From assembly GCF_000293885.2 (NCBI RefSeq), contig NZ_CP010945.1:124001-188000 (forward strand): DNA of 64,000 nucleotides. The letters are read 5' to 3'. Positions 8,612-18,148 of this stretch are shown here, piece after piece. The notes below the pieces were generated by a model that saw nothing but the letters and a program-made list of their open reading frames with translations, was not told the origin of the DNA and did no database searches. The position numbers and the translations under genes were made by a program. How positions within the stretch are numbered: the first letter of the stretch is position 1; each line of letters begins with the position of its first letter. The stretch comes from Pseudomonas fluorescens NCIMB 11764. GTDB lineage: Bacteria; Pseudomonadota; Gammaproteobacteria; Pseudomonadales; Pseudomonadaceae.

Positions 8612-9058
8612 TTACTTGATGTAAAGCTGCGTCGACATCGTGTTGCCCGGCGCGTTGATGGACGTGTTGCTGAAGGTGAAGGTGCCTTCCTGTTTGCCGG
8701 CCAGATCGAAGACATACAGGTAGCCGACAGTTTTTCTGCCGACGGTGCACTCGGTCAGGTTGCCGTTATCAAACGCACACACCGGGGTCCGGGTGCCGTT
8801 CACTTCAAAACCGTCCAGCCCGACTTGCGCGCGACGACCGTAGCCGACTTCGAGCACGTAAACCTTGATGTTAGGTCCAGTGTGATCGCAGCCCGTTTTC
8901 ACTTGCCCCGGCGAAATGCTCTCAAAACCGCACGCCGGCGATTCGACCTTGAGCACCTGGACCTGGCTCAACGGTGCCGCCGAAGCAGCCCAAGCGCTTT
9001 GCGCCCCCAGCAACAAGGCAATCAATGCTCCAAATACGGCAACCAGACGCTTTTTCAT
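8612..9058 (-). CDS. Secreted protein of unknown function with conserved cysteines
   Basis: 148 residues beginning with a clear signal peptide (MKKRLVAVFGALIALLLGA, cleavage likely after SAWA). The mature part of about 124 residues has four cysteines (SPACGFES, TGCDHTG, PVCAFDNG, LTECTVG), probably two disulfides, and is rich in beta-type sequence. It may belong to the DUF4879 family, which I recall from Pseudomonas, but I cannot confirm this. Start 9058 is chosen for the signal peptide and a GGGGAT site; the longer frame upstream reads through noncoding sequence. It is divergent from the purine permease gene. Confidence 0.7.
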   Translation of the reverse strand: MKKRLVAVFGALIALLLGAQSAWAASAAPLSQVQVLKVESPACGFESISPGQVKTGCDHTGPNIKVYVLEVGYGRRAQVGLDGFEVNGTRTPVCAFDNGNLTECTVGRKTVGYLYVFDLAGKQEGTFTFSNTSINAPGNTMSTQLYIK

Positions 9059-9281
9059 GCAATCCCCATGTCCCCCAAAATCCAGCGCGCAGTATGGCGC
9101 ACTTGGCTTTAACGCAAAACATCGACGACGATCACAGCCATAAGCAGCCACAGCCCCACGCTGCTGGTATGATGCGCGGCTTTTTCCGACCGACAGAAAA
9201 TTACCAGGCGCCTGCAGCGGTCTGTGCTTTGCTGTTGAGGTCGATACATTCACGGCGCCGGGCGCGCCACGGGGAGCAGAC

Positions 9282-10577
9282 ATGCTGGAAAGGCTGTTTC
9301 AACTCAAGGCACACAACACCAACGTGCGGACCGAGATTCTTGCGGGCGTCACGACTTTCCTGGCCATGGCCTACATTCTGTTCGTCAACCCGAGCATCCT
9401 CGGCGAGACCGGCATGGACAAGGGCGCGGTGTTTGTCGCGACCTGCCTGGCCGCCGCCATCGGCTCCACGACGATGGGCCTGATCGCCAACTACCCGATC
9501 GCCCTCGCACCGGGTATGGGCCTGAACGCCTTCTTTACCTACACCGTGGTCCTGCATATGGGCCATACCTGGCAAGTGGCGCTGGGGGCGGTGTTCATCT
9601 CGGCCGTGTGCTTCTTCCTGCTGTCGATCTTCCGCATCCGTGAATGGATCATCAACAGCATTCCGCTGCCGCTGCGGTCGGCGATCGCCGCCGGTATCGG
9701 CCTGTTCCTGGCGCTGATTGCCTTGCACAACGCCGGCATCGTCGTCAGCAATCCGGCAACCATGGTCGGCCTTGGTGACCTGAAACAACCGGCGCCCATC
9801 CTCGCAACGCTTGGCTTCGCCCTGATCGTTGCCCTCGAAGCACTGGCCGTACGCGGTGCGGTGCTGATCGGGATTCTGGTCGTGACCATCGCCTCGATTG
9901 CCCTGGGCTTCACGCCGTTTGGCGGCGTGGTGTCGATGCCGCCTTCGCTGGCGCCGACTTTCCTGCAACTGGACATCAAGGGTGCACTGGACATCGGCCT
10001 GGTCAGCGTGATCTTCGCCTTCCTGTTCGTCGACCTGTTCGACAACTCCGGCACCCTGATTGGCGTCGCCAAACGCGCCGGCCTGATGGGCAAGGACGGC
10101 CACATGCCGAAAATGGGCCGCGCCCTGATCGCCGACAGTACCGCGGCCATGGCCGGTTCGTTGCTGGGTACGTCGACGACCACCAGCTACATCGAATCCG
10201 CTGCCGGCGTGAGTGCCGGTGGCCGCACCGGTCTGACGGCCGTTGTGGTGGCGATTCTGTTCCTGTTGGCGCTGTTCTTCTCGCCGCTGGCCGCCAGCGT
10301 TCCGGCGTTTGCCACCGCACCGGCACTGCTGTTCGTCGCGGTACTGATGACTTCCGGCCTGGCCGAAATAGACTGGGACGACATCACCGTTGCCGCACCG
10401 GTCGTGGTCACTGCGCTGGCCATGCCGTTCACTTACTCCATCGCCAACGGCATCGCCTTCGGCTTCATCTCCTGGACCGCGATCAAGCTGCTGTCCGGTC
10501 GCGGCCGTGAGCTGAACCCGGCTCTGGTGATTCTGTCGATTCTGTTCGTGATCAAGTTGGGTTGGTTCAACGCATGA
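9282..10577 (+). CDS. NCS2-family purine permease (AzgA/GhxP-like)
   Basis: 431 residues, about 12 to 14 membrane helices. The N-terminus [20 protein letters not shown] and the [12 protein letters not shown] motif mark the AzgA-like branch of nucleobase:cation symporters, which take up adenine, guanine or hypoxanthine. The [17 protein letters not shown] segment is also characteristic. The stop codon overlaps the trmA start (ATGA at 10574-10577), so both genes form an operon. Exact purine specificity cannot be read from sequence. Confidence 0.9.
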   Translation: MLERLFQLKAHNTNVRTEILAGVTTFLAMAYILFVNPSILGETGMDKGAVFVATCLAAAIGSTTMGLIANYPIALAPGMGLNAFFTYTVVLHMGHTWQVALGAVFISAVCFFLLSIFRIREWIINSIPLPLRSAIAAGIGLFLALIALHNAGIVVSNPATMVGLGDLKQPAPILATLGFALIVALEALAVRGAVLIGILVVTIASIALGFTPFGGVVSMPPSLAPTFLQLDIKGALDIGLVSVIFAFLFVDLFDNSGTLIGVAKRAGLMGKDGHMPKMGRALIADSTAAMAGSLLGTSTTTSYIESAAGVSAGGRTGLTAVVVAILFLLALFFSPLAASVPAFATAPALLFVAVLMTSGLAEIDWDDITVAAPVVVTALAMPFTYSIANGIAFGFISWTAIKLLSGRGRELNPALVILSILFVIKLGWFNA

Positions 10578-11653
10578 CTTTTGATTCCCAGGCTTACACC
10601 GTTCAGCTCGAAGAAAAGGTCTCGCGCCTGCGCGACCTGCTGGCCCCGTTCGATGCACCTGAACCGGCCGTGTTCAATTCGCCGCTGAAAAACTTCCGCC
10701 TGCGTGCCGAATTCCGCCTGTGGCGTGAAGGCGGCGAGCGTCACTACGCGATGTTTTCCCAGGAAGACAAACGCACGCCGATCCTGATCGAAGAGTTCCC
10801 CATTGCCAGCCTGCGCATCAATGAGCTGATGCCGCAGCTCAAGGCCGCGTGGAAAGCCAGTGCCGCCCTGAGCCACAAGCTGTTTCAGGTGGAATTCCTG
10901 ACCACGCTGGCCGGCGATGCGATGATTACCCTGTGCTATCACCGCCCGCTGGATGAACACTGGCACGCGGCGGCCACGAAACTGGCGGCAGACCTGAACG
11001 TCAGCGTGATCGGCCGCTCGAAAGGCAAACGCGAAGTGATCGGCCATGATTACGTGGTCGAGAAACTGGAAGTCGGCGGCCGCACCTTCAGCTACCGTCA
11101 GCCGGAAGGTGCGTTCACTCAGCCCAACGGCACCGTGAACCAGAAAATGCTCAACTGGGCTTACGACGCCCTCGGCGATCGTCCGGACGATTTGCTGGAA
11201 CTGTATTGCGGCAACGGCAACTTCACCCTGCCGCTCGCGATCCGCGTGCGTAAAGTGCTGGCCACCGAAATCAGCAAGACTTCGGTCAACGCGGCGTTGA
11301 GCAACCTCAGCGAAAACGCCGTGGAAAACGTCACGCTGGTGCGCCTGTCCGCCGAAGAGCTGACCGAAGCCCTGAACGAGGTCCGCCCGTTCCGGCGCCT
11401 GCAGGGTATCGACCTCAAGAGCTATGAATTCGGCAGCGTCTTCGTCGACCCGCCTCGCGCCGGCATGGACCCGGACACCTGCGAGCTGACCCGGCGCTTC
11501 GACAATATCCTGTACATTTCCTGCAACCCGGAAACCCTGGCGGCCAACATCGCCCAACTGCACGACACCCACCGCATTACTCAATGCGCGATGTTCGACC
11601 AGTTCCCGTGGACCCACCACATGGAATCCGGGGTGTTGTTGACCCGGCGTTGA
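10574..11653 (+). CDS. trmA: tRNA (uracil-54-C5)-methyltransferase TrmA
   Basis: Makes ribothymidine at U54 in the T loop of tRNA with S-adenosylmethionine. 359 residues. Visible: SAM motif [16 protein letters not shown], the DPPRAGMD motif, the catalytic cysteine in YISCNPETL and the catalytic glutamate near the end in HHMESGVLL. Start 10574 overlaps the purine permease stop by four bases; an in-frame GTG at 10562 is inside the permease and unneeded. Ends 23 bases before a strong terminator. Confidence 0.95.
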   Translation: MTFDSQAYTVQLEEKVSRLRDLLAPFDAPEPAVFNSPLKNFRLRAEFRLWREGGERHYAMFSQEDKRTPILIEEFPIASLRINELMPQLKAAWKASAALSHKLFQVEFLTTLAGDAMITLCYHRPLDEHWHAAATKLAADLNVSVIGRSKGKREVIGHDYVVEKLEVGGRTFSYRQPEGAFTQPNGTVNQKMLNWAYDALGDRPDDLLELYCGNGNFTLPLAIRVRKVLATEISKTSVNAALSNLSENAVENVTLVRLSAEELTEALNEVRPFRRLQGIDLKSYEFGSVFVDPPRAGMDPDTCELTRRFDNILYISCNPETLAANIAQLHDTHRITQCAMFDQFPWTHHMESGVLLTRR

Positions 11654-11675
11654 TTGCATTCGTCCGATACAAAAC

Positions 11676-11699
11676 AGCCGTCAGTACGACGGCTTTTTT
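11676..11699 (+). terminator. Rho-independent terminator after trmA
   Basis: AGCCGTC-AGTAC-GACGGCT followed by a run of T. The A run on the left is short, but weak activity for the opposing DUF2442 gene is possible. Confidence 0.9.
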
Positions 11700-11707
11700 G
11701 TGCGTGC

Positions 11708-12154
11708 TCAAACGGGGACATCCGGTTTGCGCGGACGCCCGCCCTTGCGACCATTAGCCCGCGCAGCCTCAGCCTTGGCGGCGCTGCTTTGGCGACCATT
11801 GCGCGACGCGATGACCGAGGCGGCCATGTCCATCAGTGGCTTGCTCGCGGAGATCATCCCGGCGATGGACACATGCAGATCCTTGCCCTCATGGCAAAGG
11901 GCTGTGCCGGAAAAGCCGACTTTCAGGTCTGCGAAATCCTCGACCTCGAAACTGTCGAATTCCGGATAGTGCTCGACGGGCAGCAGCACGCCACTGCCAT
12001 CAATGAAACTGACGGCCAGACACGGTTCCAGAAAGGTCACGGCAGTCGCCTGCAAACCGCTTTTGTGGCGCACTTGCCCTCGCCGGACGGCTTCATCCAA
12101 CACGGCCTCACTGACGGGCCGATCGGCCAGTATTCCTGCCTCTATCGTTTTCAT
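11708..12154 (-). CDS. DUF2442 protein, partner of the DUF4160 gene
   Basis: 148 residues. The central part (ATAVTFLEPCLAVSFIDGSG, then PVEHYPEF) matches the DUF2442 pattern; the basic C-terminus (ARANGRKGGRPRKPD) looks like a DNA- or RNA-binding AT-hook-type tail. The start overlaps the DUF4160 stop by four bases, so the pair is co-translated. DUF4160 and DUF2442 genes are often adjacent and have been suggested as toxin-antitoxin-like pairs; that role is inference here. Confidence 0.75.
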   Translation of the reverse strand: MKTIEAGILADRPVSEAVLDEAVRRGQVRHKSGLQATAVTFLEPCLAVSFIDGSGVLLPVEHYPEFDSFEVEDFADLKVGFSGTALCHEGKDLHVSIAGMISASKPLMDMAASVIASRNGRQSSAAKAEAARANGRKGGRPRKPDVPV

Positions 12155-12579
12155 AGTTCTATCTCCACGCCCTCCGAAGCGCCAAACAGCGCCAGCAAGG
12201 TCCTGTTCGTCTCGGGCTCATAGCTAGCCGAGCAAATCATGTCAGTCGTACTCGCAATCCTTTTCACCACCAGGACTTCGCTGGTCCGCCAGTCCCATAT
12301 CTGATGATCGAGGCACACCGTGCGCAGCTTTTCCCACCAGATCGTGCGAGCGCGACGCAAGTGGGCAGGTTGTCTGAGTGCTTGACGCAGGCCTTCCAGC
12401 ACGGCGATGGGTGGCAGGTTGGAATGAGGCACCACATCCCACAGCTCGACACTGTTGTGCCAAAAGCTGAATTTGAAGCGTGCGCTCCAGGCTCCGGCGT
12501 CCACATGCGCGTGCGGCGGACAGTGCTCATCGCGCAACATGATCACCATTGAAAGCCCTTGGTAGCTGAACAATTTCAT
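12151..12579 (-). CDS. DUF4160 protein, upstream member of the DUF4160/DUF2442 pair
   Basis: 142 residues. The start MKLFSYQGLSMVIMLRDEHCPPHAHV has the DUF4160 mark of a short beta strand followed by HxPPHxH; DUF4160 proteins are normally about 80 residues, so this one has an extra C-terminal extension (from about residue 95, SEVLVVKRIASTTDMIC), probably where a second DUF2442-like segment begins. Tryptophan-rich (ELWDVVPHS, IWWEKLRT). No promoter was identified in the 214-base gap to the divergent LysR gene. Confidence 0.72.
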   Translation of the reverse strand: MKLFSYQGLSMVIMLRDEHCPPHAHVDAGAWSARFKFSFWHNSVELWDVVPHSNLPPIAVLEGLRQALRQPAHLRRARTIWWEKLRTVCLDHQIWDWRTSEVLVVKRIASTTDMICSASYEPETNRTLLALFGASEGVEIEL

Positions 12580-12793
12580 ACTAACCCATCCGTTAGGTTA
12601 TTGAGCCTCATGACTCACCATTCCTTGATCAATCCGATAACCGGTGCTGACCTTCATTCAGTCCCCGCACTTCAGGCTAGCGCTTGACGTCGCCACGGGA
12701 GCGGTAATCAGGGGCAAAAATGGTAAGCAATCCTTTCACCAATTTGATAAACACTGTTTACGGCCCTTCATTTGATCCCCGGTGTAATCAATC

Positions 12794-13705
12794 ATGCAGC
12801 GAACATTCGACGATCTTCAGCTCGGCAGCATTGAGCTGTTTTGCCTCGCCGCCGAAGCAGGCAGCTTTACCGCCGCGGCCCTGGTGGCTGGCGTAACGCC
12901 CGCAGCGGTAAGCCGTTCGGTGTCGCGCATGGAGGAGCGGCTGGGCGTTCGGTTGTTCGCGCGCACCACTCGCAGCGTCAAACTGACTGATAGCGGGCGC
13001 CGGTATTACGAAGAATGTCGTCAGGCGCTAGCGCAATTGGTCGAGGCCCAACGCGAAGTGATGGGCCAGCAGCAGGAGCCTTCCGGCACCTTGCGCATCA
13101 GCATTCCCACAACGTATGCCCACCACCGGATCCTGCCGTTGCTGCCGGCGTTTCGGGAGCGCTTTCCGCAGGTCAAAGTCGAATCGCACATCAGCAACCG
13201 CAACATCGATTTCGTCGGCGAAGGCTATGACCTGGCCATCCGCGTACGGGCGATTCCGGATTCCGGGCTGATTGCCCGGCAGCTTGAGGACGCGGAACTG
13301 GTGATGATTGCCAGTCCTGATTACCTGAAGCGCGCGGGCACTCCGCAAACCCTGGACGACCTCAAACAGCACGAATGCATCCAGTACGACTTGCCCAGCA
13401 GCGGTCGGCGGATTGCTTGGTTGTTCAACGACCATGGCGAGCAACGCGAGATTCAGGCCGAGGGCAATTTCAGCTGTTCCGACGATGTATTAGGCGGCGT
13501 GACGCTTGCCAAACACGGTGCGGGGCTTTTCCAGACCTATCGTTTCATCGTCGAACACGAACTGGCCGAGGGGTCGCTGGTGGAACTCCTCAAGCCTTAT
13601 GGCGGACGCTCGCGGCCGTTCACCCTGCTCTATCCACAAAGCCGTCATGTGCCACTTCGGCTGCGGGCGTTTATCGATTTTCTGGTTGAGCATATGCCGC
13701 GCTAA
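12794..13705 (+). CDS. LysR-family transcriptional regulator
   Basis: 303 residues: winged helix-turn-helix at about 8-67 (GSIELFCLAAEAGSFTAAAL, then PAAVSRSVSRMEERLG) and a periplasmic-binding-protein-like effector domain from about 95. It resembles the large CrgA/AaeR-like branch whose members usually repress a neighbouring oxidoreductase or transporter. The left neighbour is the DUF4160/DUF2442 pair, divergent over 214 bases, and no obvious target is adjacent. Function unassigned. Confidence 0.88.
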   Translation: MQRTFDDLQLGSIELFCLAAEAGSFTAAALVAGVTPAAVSRSVSRMEERLGVRLFARTTRSVKLTDSGRRYYEECRQALAQLVEAQREVMGQQQEPSGTLRISIPTTYAHHRILPLLPAFRERFPQVKVESHISNRNIDFVGEGYDLAIRVRAIPDSGLIARQLEDAELVMIASPDYLKRAGTPQTLDDLKQHECIQYDLPSSGRRIAWLFNDHGEQREIQAEGNFSCSDDVLGGVTLAKHGAGLFQTYRFIVEHELAEGSLVELLKPYGGRSRPFTLLYPQSRHVPLRLRAFIDFLVEHMPR

Positions 13706-13709
13706 AAGA

Positions 13710-13780
13710 TCGCAGCCTTCGGCAGCGCCGACAGTGGAATGCGTTTTCCTGTAGGAGCTGCCCAGGCTGCAATCTTTGCA
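13710..13780. repeat. REP-like inverted repeat after the LysR gene
   Basis: GATCGCAGCCTTCGGCAGC on the left and CTGTAGGAGCTGCCCAGGCTGCAATC on the right form imperfect inverted arms typical of another Pseudomonas REP family (TGTAGGAGCTGCCGCAGGCTGCGATC). It may end LysR transcription. Confidence 0.5.
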
Positions 13781-13834
13781 ATTGTCCGATCACCGCACAC
13801 AAAAGCCCGGTTCGCCACCCCTTCAATTGACCAA

Positions 13835-13848
13835 ATTAACCATTTAGT
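13835..13848. promoter_or_regulatory. Candidate operator upstream of the quinate genes aroQ-quiA
   Basis: ATTAACCATTTAGT, 64 bases before the aroQ start, matches at 11 of 14 positions the dyad ACTACCCAGTTAGT found between quiC and the MFS gene at 18149. The TetR regulator at 15364-16041 is the natural candidate to bind both. Inference from shared sequence only. Confidence 0.45.
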
Positions 13849-13911
13849 ACAATTTATCTCCACAGGCTGGAGCATCAGTCCATGCCAACAATAATAAGTG
13901 GAGAGACCCCG

Positions 13912-14352
13912 ATGAACCCTATCGTTCTGGTGCTCAACGGCCCGAACCTCAACCTGCTGGGCACCCGTGAACCGGCGACTTACGGTCACGAAACCCTGGC
14001 GGACATCTCAGCGTTGTGCGGCCGTGCCGCCGAAGAGTTCGGCCTGGCAGTCGAGTTTCGCCAGACCAACCATGAAGGCGAATTGCTCGACTGGATTCAC
14101 GCCGCCCGCGACCGTTGCGCCGGGATTGTCATCAACCCGGCCGCCTGGACCCACACCTCGGTTGCCCTTCGCGATGCCCTGGTCGCCTGCGAACTGCCGG
14201 TGATCGAAGTCCACCTGTCGAACGTCCACGCCCGCGAACCTTTTCGCCACCACTCCTTCGTGTCGGCCATTGCCACCGCGGTGATGGCCGGTTTCGGCAG
14301 CCACGGCTATCGCCTGGCGCTTGAACATTTCAGCCTGAGCTTGAAGGGGTGA
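13912..14352 (+). CDS. aroQ: Type II 3-dehydroquinate dehydratase (catabolic)
   Basis: Converts 3-dehydroquinate to 3-dehydroshikimate. 146 residues with the family motifs [14 protein letters not shown] (catalytic tyrosine loop follows in ATYGH), [16 protein letters not shown] and [23 protein letters not shown] lies seven bases before the start at 13912; an upstream in-frame ATG at 13882 lacks a site and adds ten unconserved residues. It heads an operon with the quinate/shikimate dehydrogenase gene and sits beside quiC and a carrier, so the copy is probably for quinate and shikimate use rather than aromatic amino acid biosynthesis. Confidence 0.93.
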   Translation: MNPIVLVLNGPNLNLLGTREPATYGHETLADISALCGRAAEEFGLAVEFRQTNHEGELLDWIHAARDRCAGIVINPAAWTHTSVALRDALVACELPVIEVHLSNVHAREPFRHHSFVSAIATAVMAGFGSHGYRLALEHFSLSLKG

Positions 14353-14357
14353 ACGTC

Positions 14358-15212
14358 GTGACTCAGAACAACGCTGTACTGGCCGGGCTGATCGGCGCCG
14401 GCATTCAGGCGTCCCGTACTCCCGCGCTGCATGAGCATGAAGGCGACGCCCAGGGTTTGCGTTATCTCTACCGCCTGATCGACCTCGACCAGCTCAAACT
14501 CGACAGCAGTGCCCTGCCCGACTTGCTGATGGCGGCCGAGCGGATGAATTTCACCGGTCTGAACATTACCTTTCCGTGCAAGCAGGCGATCATCCCTTTG
14601 CTCGACGAATTGTCGCCGGAAGCGCGCGGCATCGGTGCGGTGAACACGGTGGTGTTGAAGGATGGTAAACGCATCGGCCACAACACCGACTGCCTGGGCT
14701 TTGCCGAAGGCTTTCGGCGTGGTCTGCAGGGCGTTGCCGTTGACCGTGTCGTCCAGATGGGCGCCGGAGGGGCCGGTGCAGCGGTGGCCCACGCGTTATT
14801 GAGCGAAGGCGTACAACTGCTGAGCATTTTCGATGTGGACAACAGTCGCGCTCAGGCGCTGGCGAACAACCTTAATCAGCATTTCGGCGCGGGCCGCGCG
14901 GTGGCGGGTCATGATCTGCCAAGCACGCTGGCGCAGGCCGACGGATTGGTCAACACCACGCCCATGGGCATGAAAAAACTGCCGGGCATGCCGGTGCCGG
15001 CGGCGTTGCTTCGCAAACAGTTGTGGGTGGCGGAGATCGTTTATTTTCCGCTGGAAACCGAACTGCTGCGCAACGCCCGCGCCCTGGGTTGCCGGACGCT
15101 GGATGGCGGCAACATGGCGGTGTTTCAGGCGGTGAAAGCGTTTGAATTGTTCAGCGGCGTGGTGCCGGATGCGCAGCGGATGCTGGCGCATTTTCAAAGC
15201 ATGAATGGTTGA
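14358..15212 (+). CDS. Quinate/shikimate dehydrogenase (AroE family, catabolic type)
   Basis: NAD(P)-dependent oxidation of quinate or shikimate to the 3-dehydro form. 284 residues. The substrate loop reads GLIGAGIQASRTPALHEHEG rather than the biosynthetic SxSPxxHN, a form typical of catabolic quinate dehydrogenases. The catalytic lysine is in NITFPCKQ, the aspartate in HNTDCLGF, and the dinucleotide loop is GAGGAGAAVAHAL. GTG at 14358 is preferred: AAGGGG lies eight bases upstream and the product then starts MTQNNAVLAG. An earlier GTG at 14349 would overlap aroQ by four bases and is possible. Confidence 0.87.
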   Translation: MTQNNAVLAGLIGAGIQASRTPALHEHEGDAQGLRYLYRLIDLDQLKLDSSALPDLLMAAERMNFTGLNITFPCKQAIIPLLDELSPEARGIGAVNTVVLKDGKRIGHNTDCLGFAEGFRRGLQGVAVDRVVQMGAGGAGAAVAHALLSEGVQLLSIFDVDNSRAQALANNLNQHFGAGRAVAGHDLPSTLAQADGLVNTTPMGMKKLPGMPVPAALLRKQLWVAEIVYFPLETELLRNARALGCRTLDGGNMAVFQAVKAFELFSGVVPDAQRMLAHFQSMNG

Positions 15213-15259
15213 AGTTTCAGGCTGAACCGTATTCTGTGACGAGGGCGCTTTTTCCCGCC

Positions 15260-15340
15260 GGGGCGGCAATGCCGCCCCAACATACTGGCTATTTTGTGAG
15301 TGCTACGCACTCAAGCGGGAGCAAGCTCCCTCGCCACAAA
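15260..15340. repeat. Hairpin plus REP half between convergent genes
   Basis: A perfect hairpin GGGGCGGC-AAT-GCCGCCCC at 15260-15278, then at 15314-15340 the REP sequence AGCGGGAGCAAGCTCCCTCG with CCACA after it. Lies between the convergent dehydrogenase and TetR genes and may work as a terminator for both. Confidence 0.6.
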
Positions 15341-15363
15341 AGCCCCCTGAAACTCATCACAAA

Positions 15364-16041
15364 TCAAGCCTGAAGGTATCGCAACACCGAATCGCAAATC
15401 ATCTCCCGATGACGCTGCTTGATACTTTCGTCCGCCAGCTCGATCTGAAAAATCTCCCCGAACGTATTGCGATTCGACACGCGATAGAAGCAGAACGAAC
15501 TGATCAACAAATGCACATCCAACGGATCAAGCCCCGCCCGGAACACACCGTCTTCAGCCCCGCGACGCAAAATCACACCCAGTGAATCAAGAATGGTGTT
15601 GTTCATCGCCTTGATCGCATCGGAACGCTTCACGAATTCCGCGTTGTGGATGTTCTCGATACTGACGATGCGCACGAAATCGACATTGCGATCATGGTGA
15701 TCGAAGGTGAACTCCACCAACCGCCGAATCGCTTCCACCGGCGCCAGTTCGGCCAGGTGCAGGCGGTTTTCGGTGCTGCGGATATCGCCGTAGAGTTTCT
15801 CAAGCACCTCGATGTAGAGCTGTTCCTTACTGCCGAAGTAGTAATAGATCATGCGTTTGGAGGTGTGAATGCGCTCGGCGATCGCATCGACGCGAGCACC
15901 GGAAAGCCCCTGCTGGACGAACTCGACAATAGCTTCTTGCAGAATGTTCTCGCGGGTCTTTTCCGGGTTGTTCTTGCGACTCTTGCGCGGCTCGACCAGG
16001 GGCTCGTCGGGCGCTACGGAGAGTTCTGAAATTATTGTCAT
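15364..16041 (-). CDS. TetR-family regulator, probable controller of the quinate cluster
   Basis: 225 residues. The DNA-binding part (about 30-75) reads TRENILQEAIVEFVQQGLSG and RIHTSKRMIYYYFGSKEQL, a canonical TetR helix-turn-helix. The C-terminal ligand domain begins near 100. The N-terminal 25 residues are charged and proline-rich. Flanked by the quinate dehydrogenase operon and quiC, it likely senses quinate, shikimate or protocatechuate and controls both sides; two matching candidate operators (13835, 18149) support this. Confidence 0.85.
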   Translation of the reverse strand: MTIISELSVAPDEPLVEPRKSRKNNPEKTRENILQEAIVEFVQQGLSGARVDAIAERIHTSKRMIYYYFGSKEQLYIEVLEKLYGDIRSTENRLHLAELAPVEAIRRLVEFTFDHHDRNVDFVRIVSIENIHNAEFVKRSDAIKAMNNTILDSLGVILRRGAEDGVFRAGLDPLDVHLLISSFCFYRVSNRNTFGEIFQIELADESIKQRHREMICDSVLRYLQA

Positions 16042-16143
16042 TGTGGGCTCACGGCCATCACTGCACAGGCTGGCAATTATGAGCCGCGCTGCACAGTGAA
16101 GGAAGCCGCGCGGCAGCGGTTTAACCTCGCGTTTACCAAATTC

Positions 16144-18045
16144 CTACAACTTGGCCTGACGAATGGCGCCGCTGCGGGATTTGGCCATGGCTGCCAGTCG
16201 CACCGCCACGTTGGCCGCGCCGTAACCGGCGTAACCATTCTTGCGCTGGATGATTTCAAAGAAAAACCGCCCTTCGAACGGCTCCGTATAAACGTGAAAC
16301 AGCTCGCCACCCTGGGCATCACGGTCGTAAAGCACGTTGTAATAGGCGAGCTCGCTGAGGAACTCATCATCGAAATCGAACCGCGCAGCCAGGTCGTCGT
16401 AATAATTAAGCGGGATATCCAGCAGCGGAACCCCCGCCTCCTTGGCGCGGCTGACTTCGGCAAAGATATCGTCGCAATCAAACGCAATGTGATGCACGCC
16501 AGAGCCGCGATAACTCGACAGTGCGTGTGAGATCGCGGTGTTGCGGTTCTCGGAAATGTTCAGCGGCAAGCGGATCGAACTGTCGCGACTGCGCAGTGCC
16601 CGGCTCTTCACCAGACCATAAGGGTCCGGCAACACCACTTCGTCGTCGGCTTCGAAATCCAGCAGGCTCTTATAGAACAGCACCCAACTGTCGAGGCTGT
16701 CGGCCGGCAACGCCATGGCCATGTGGTCGATGCGCTTGAGGCCACCACTGGCCACGGCGGCCGGTTGCAGATTGAAGTCGGTGCCATAGACGTCGGCGTC
16801 CCGGTCCACCAGATAAATCAGGCTGCCATCCGGCGCACGTACCGCCGCCAGCTCCAGCTCATTGGGGCCGACCAGTCCGCGATAAGGTTGACCTTTGTAA
16901 GCCACCGCCCGGGCCAGCGCGCTGGCGCTGTCCTTGACCCGCACCGCAGTGGCGCACAGCGACGGGCCATGCGCTTCGAAAAAGCTGTGGGCAAATGAGT
17001 AAGGCTCGGAATTGAGAATCAGGTTGATGTCGCCCTGACGCAGCAGGCTCACGCTTTTGGAGCGGTGCTGACCGGCCTTGACGAAGCCCAGTCGCTCCAG
17101 CCAATGAGAAAGCTTGGCGCCAAGGCTTTCGTCCACGGCGAATTCGAGAAACTCGATGCCGTTGTATTCGCTGGCTTTAGGCGTCTCGAACAGAATCTCC
17201 GGATTGGCCGCTGGCTTGGCTTCCTGCGCCAGTCGTTCGCGGGTTTTCTCTTCCAGGTACAACAACGAACGCAAACCGTCGGCGGCGTTGGCTCGCGGCG
17301 GCGCGGCGCGGAAGCCGTCGTTGAATATTTCCAGCGACAACGGCCCGGTGTAGCCACTCTTGATGATCGGCGCGAGGAACCCCGGCAAATCGAATTCGCC
17401 CTGGCCCGGGAAGCAGCGGAAATGCCGGCTCCATTCCAGCACGTCCATGGCCAGGATCGGCGCGTCGGCCATTTGCACGAAGAAGATTTTGTCGCCAGGG
17501 ATCTCAGCAATGGCCGTTGGATCGCCCTTGAGCGACAGCGTGTGGAAACTGTCCAGCAACACACCGAGGCTTGGGTGATCCGCCTGGCGAACGATGTTCC
17601 ACACCTGCTGCCAAGTATTGACGTGGCGGCCCCAGGCCAACGCTTCGTAGCCGATGCGCAGGCCGCGCGCACCGGCGTGTTCGGCCAGCAGGCGCAAGTC
17701 GTCGACGAGGATCTGTTCATCACCGATGGCGTCGGCCGAGGCGTTGCTGCAGACCAGCACCAGGTCGGTGCCCAATTCCTGCATCAGGTCGAATTTGCGC
17801 TCGGCCCGTTCCAGGTTGCGTGGCAAGCGGTCGCGGCGGCAGCCTTCGAAATCGCGGAAGGGTTGAAACAGCGTGATGGCGATCCCGAGATCGGCGCACA
17901 TCTGTTTAATTTCCCGAGGACTACCGTCGTAATAGAGCAGGTCGTTCTCGAAAATTTCCACCCCGTCGAAACCGGCGGCGGCAATGGCTTCGAGTTTTTC
18001 CGGCAGGGTACCGCTCAAGGACACGGTGGCAATGGAACGCTGCAT
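16144..18045 (-). CDS. quiC: 3-dehydroshikimate dehydratase, fused two-domain type
   Basis: Dehydrates 3-dehydroshikimate to protocatechuate, the step leading quinate and shikimate into the beta-ketoadipate pathway. 633 residues with two parts. Residues 1-280 form an AP-endonuclease-2-type TIM barrel with metal ligands in YEALAW, the LLDSFHTL D-x2-H, VQMAD and LSLEIFND. Residues 300-620 resemble 4-hydroxyphenylpyruvate dioxygenase, with iron-type ligands in RIDHMAMAL, VHHIAFDCDD and FFEIIQR. This fused layout is that of the Pseudomonas QuiC1 enzymes, where activity lies in the first domain and the role of the second is unclear. Confidence 0.9.
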   Translation of the reverse strand: MQRSIATVSLSGTLPEKLEAIAAAGFDGVEIFENDLLYYDGSPREIKQMCADLGIAITLFQPFRDFEGCRRDRLPRNLERAERKFDLMQELGTDLVLVCSNASADAIGDEQILVDDLRLLAEHAGARGLRIGYEALAWGRHVNTWQQVWNIVRQADHPSLGVLLDSFHTLSLKGDPTAIAEIPGDKIFFVQMADAPILAMDVLEWSRHFRCFPGQGEFDLPGFLAPIIKSGYTGPLSLEIFNDGFRAAPPRANAADGLRSLLYLEEKTRERLAQEAKPAANPEILFETPKASEYNGIEFLEFAVDESLGAKLSHWLERLGFVKAGQHRSKSVSLLRQGDINLILNSEPYSFAHSFFEAHGPSLCATAVRVKDSASALARAVAYKGQPYRGLVGPNELELAAVRAPDGSLIYLVDRDADVYGTDFNLQPAAVASGGLKRIDHMAMALPADSLDSWVLFYKSLLDFEADDEVVLPDPYGLVKSRALRSRDSSIRLPLNISENRNTAISHALSSYRGSGVHHIAFDCDDIFAEVSRAKEAGVPLLDIPLNYYDDLAARFDFDDEFLSELAYYNVLYDRDAQGGELFHVYTEPFEGRFFFEIIQRKNGYAGYGAANVAVRLAAMAKSRSGAIRQAKL

Positions 18046-18148
18046 GTTTCGACTCCCGGTGGAGGCTTCGGCTACAGGGAATTTGCGCCGCTTTTAAAAG
18101 AGTGAGTGAATTATTGAGCGGCCCCATACAATGAGCAATTCAAAGTGT

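Noticed and set aside
9201..10658. Long minus-strand open frame opposite the purine permease
   Set aside because: Low-complexity, histidine/glutamine/arginine-rich translation typical of the antisense of a GC-rich membrane protein gene; the plus-strand gene is clear.
17065..18105. 346-codon plus-strand frame opposite quiC
   Set aside because: Shadow of quiC in a GC-rich frame; no domain pattern and no ribosome site.
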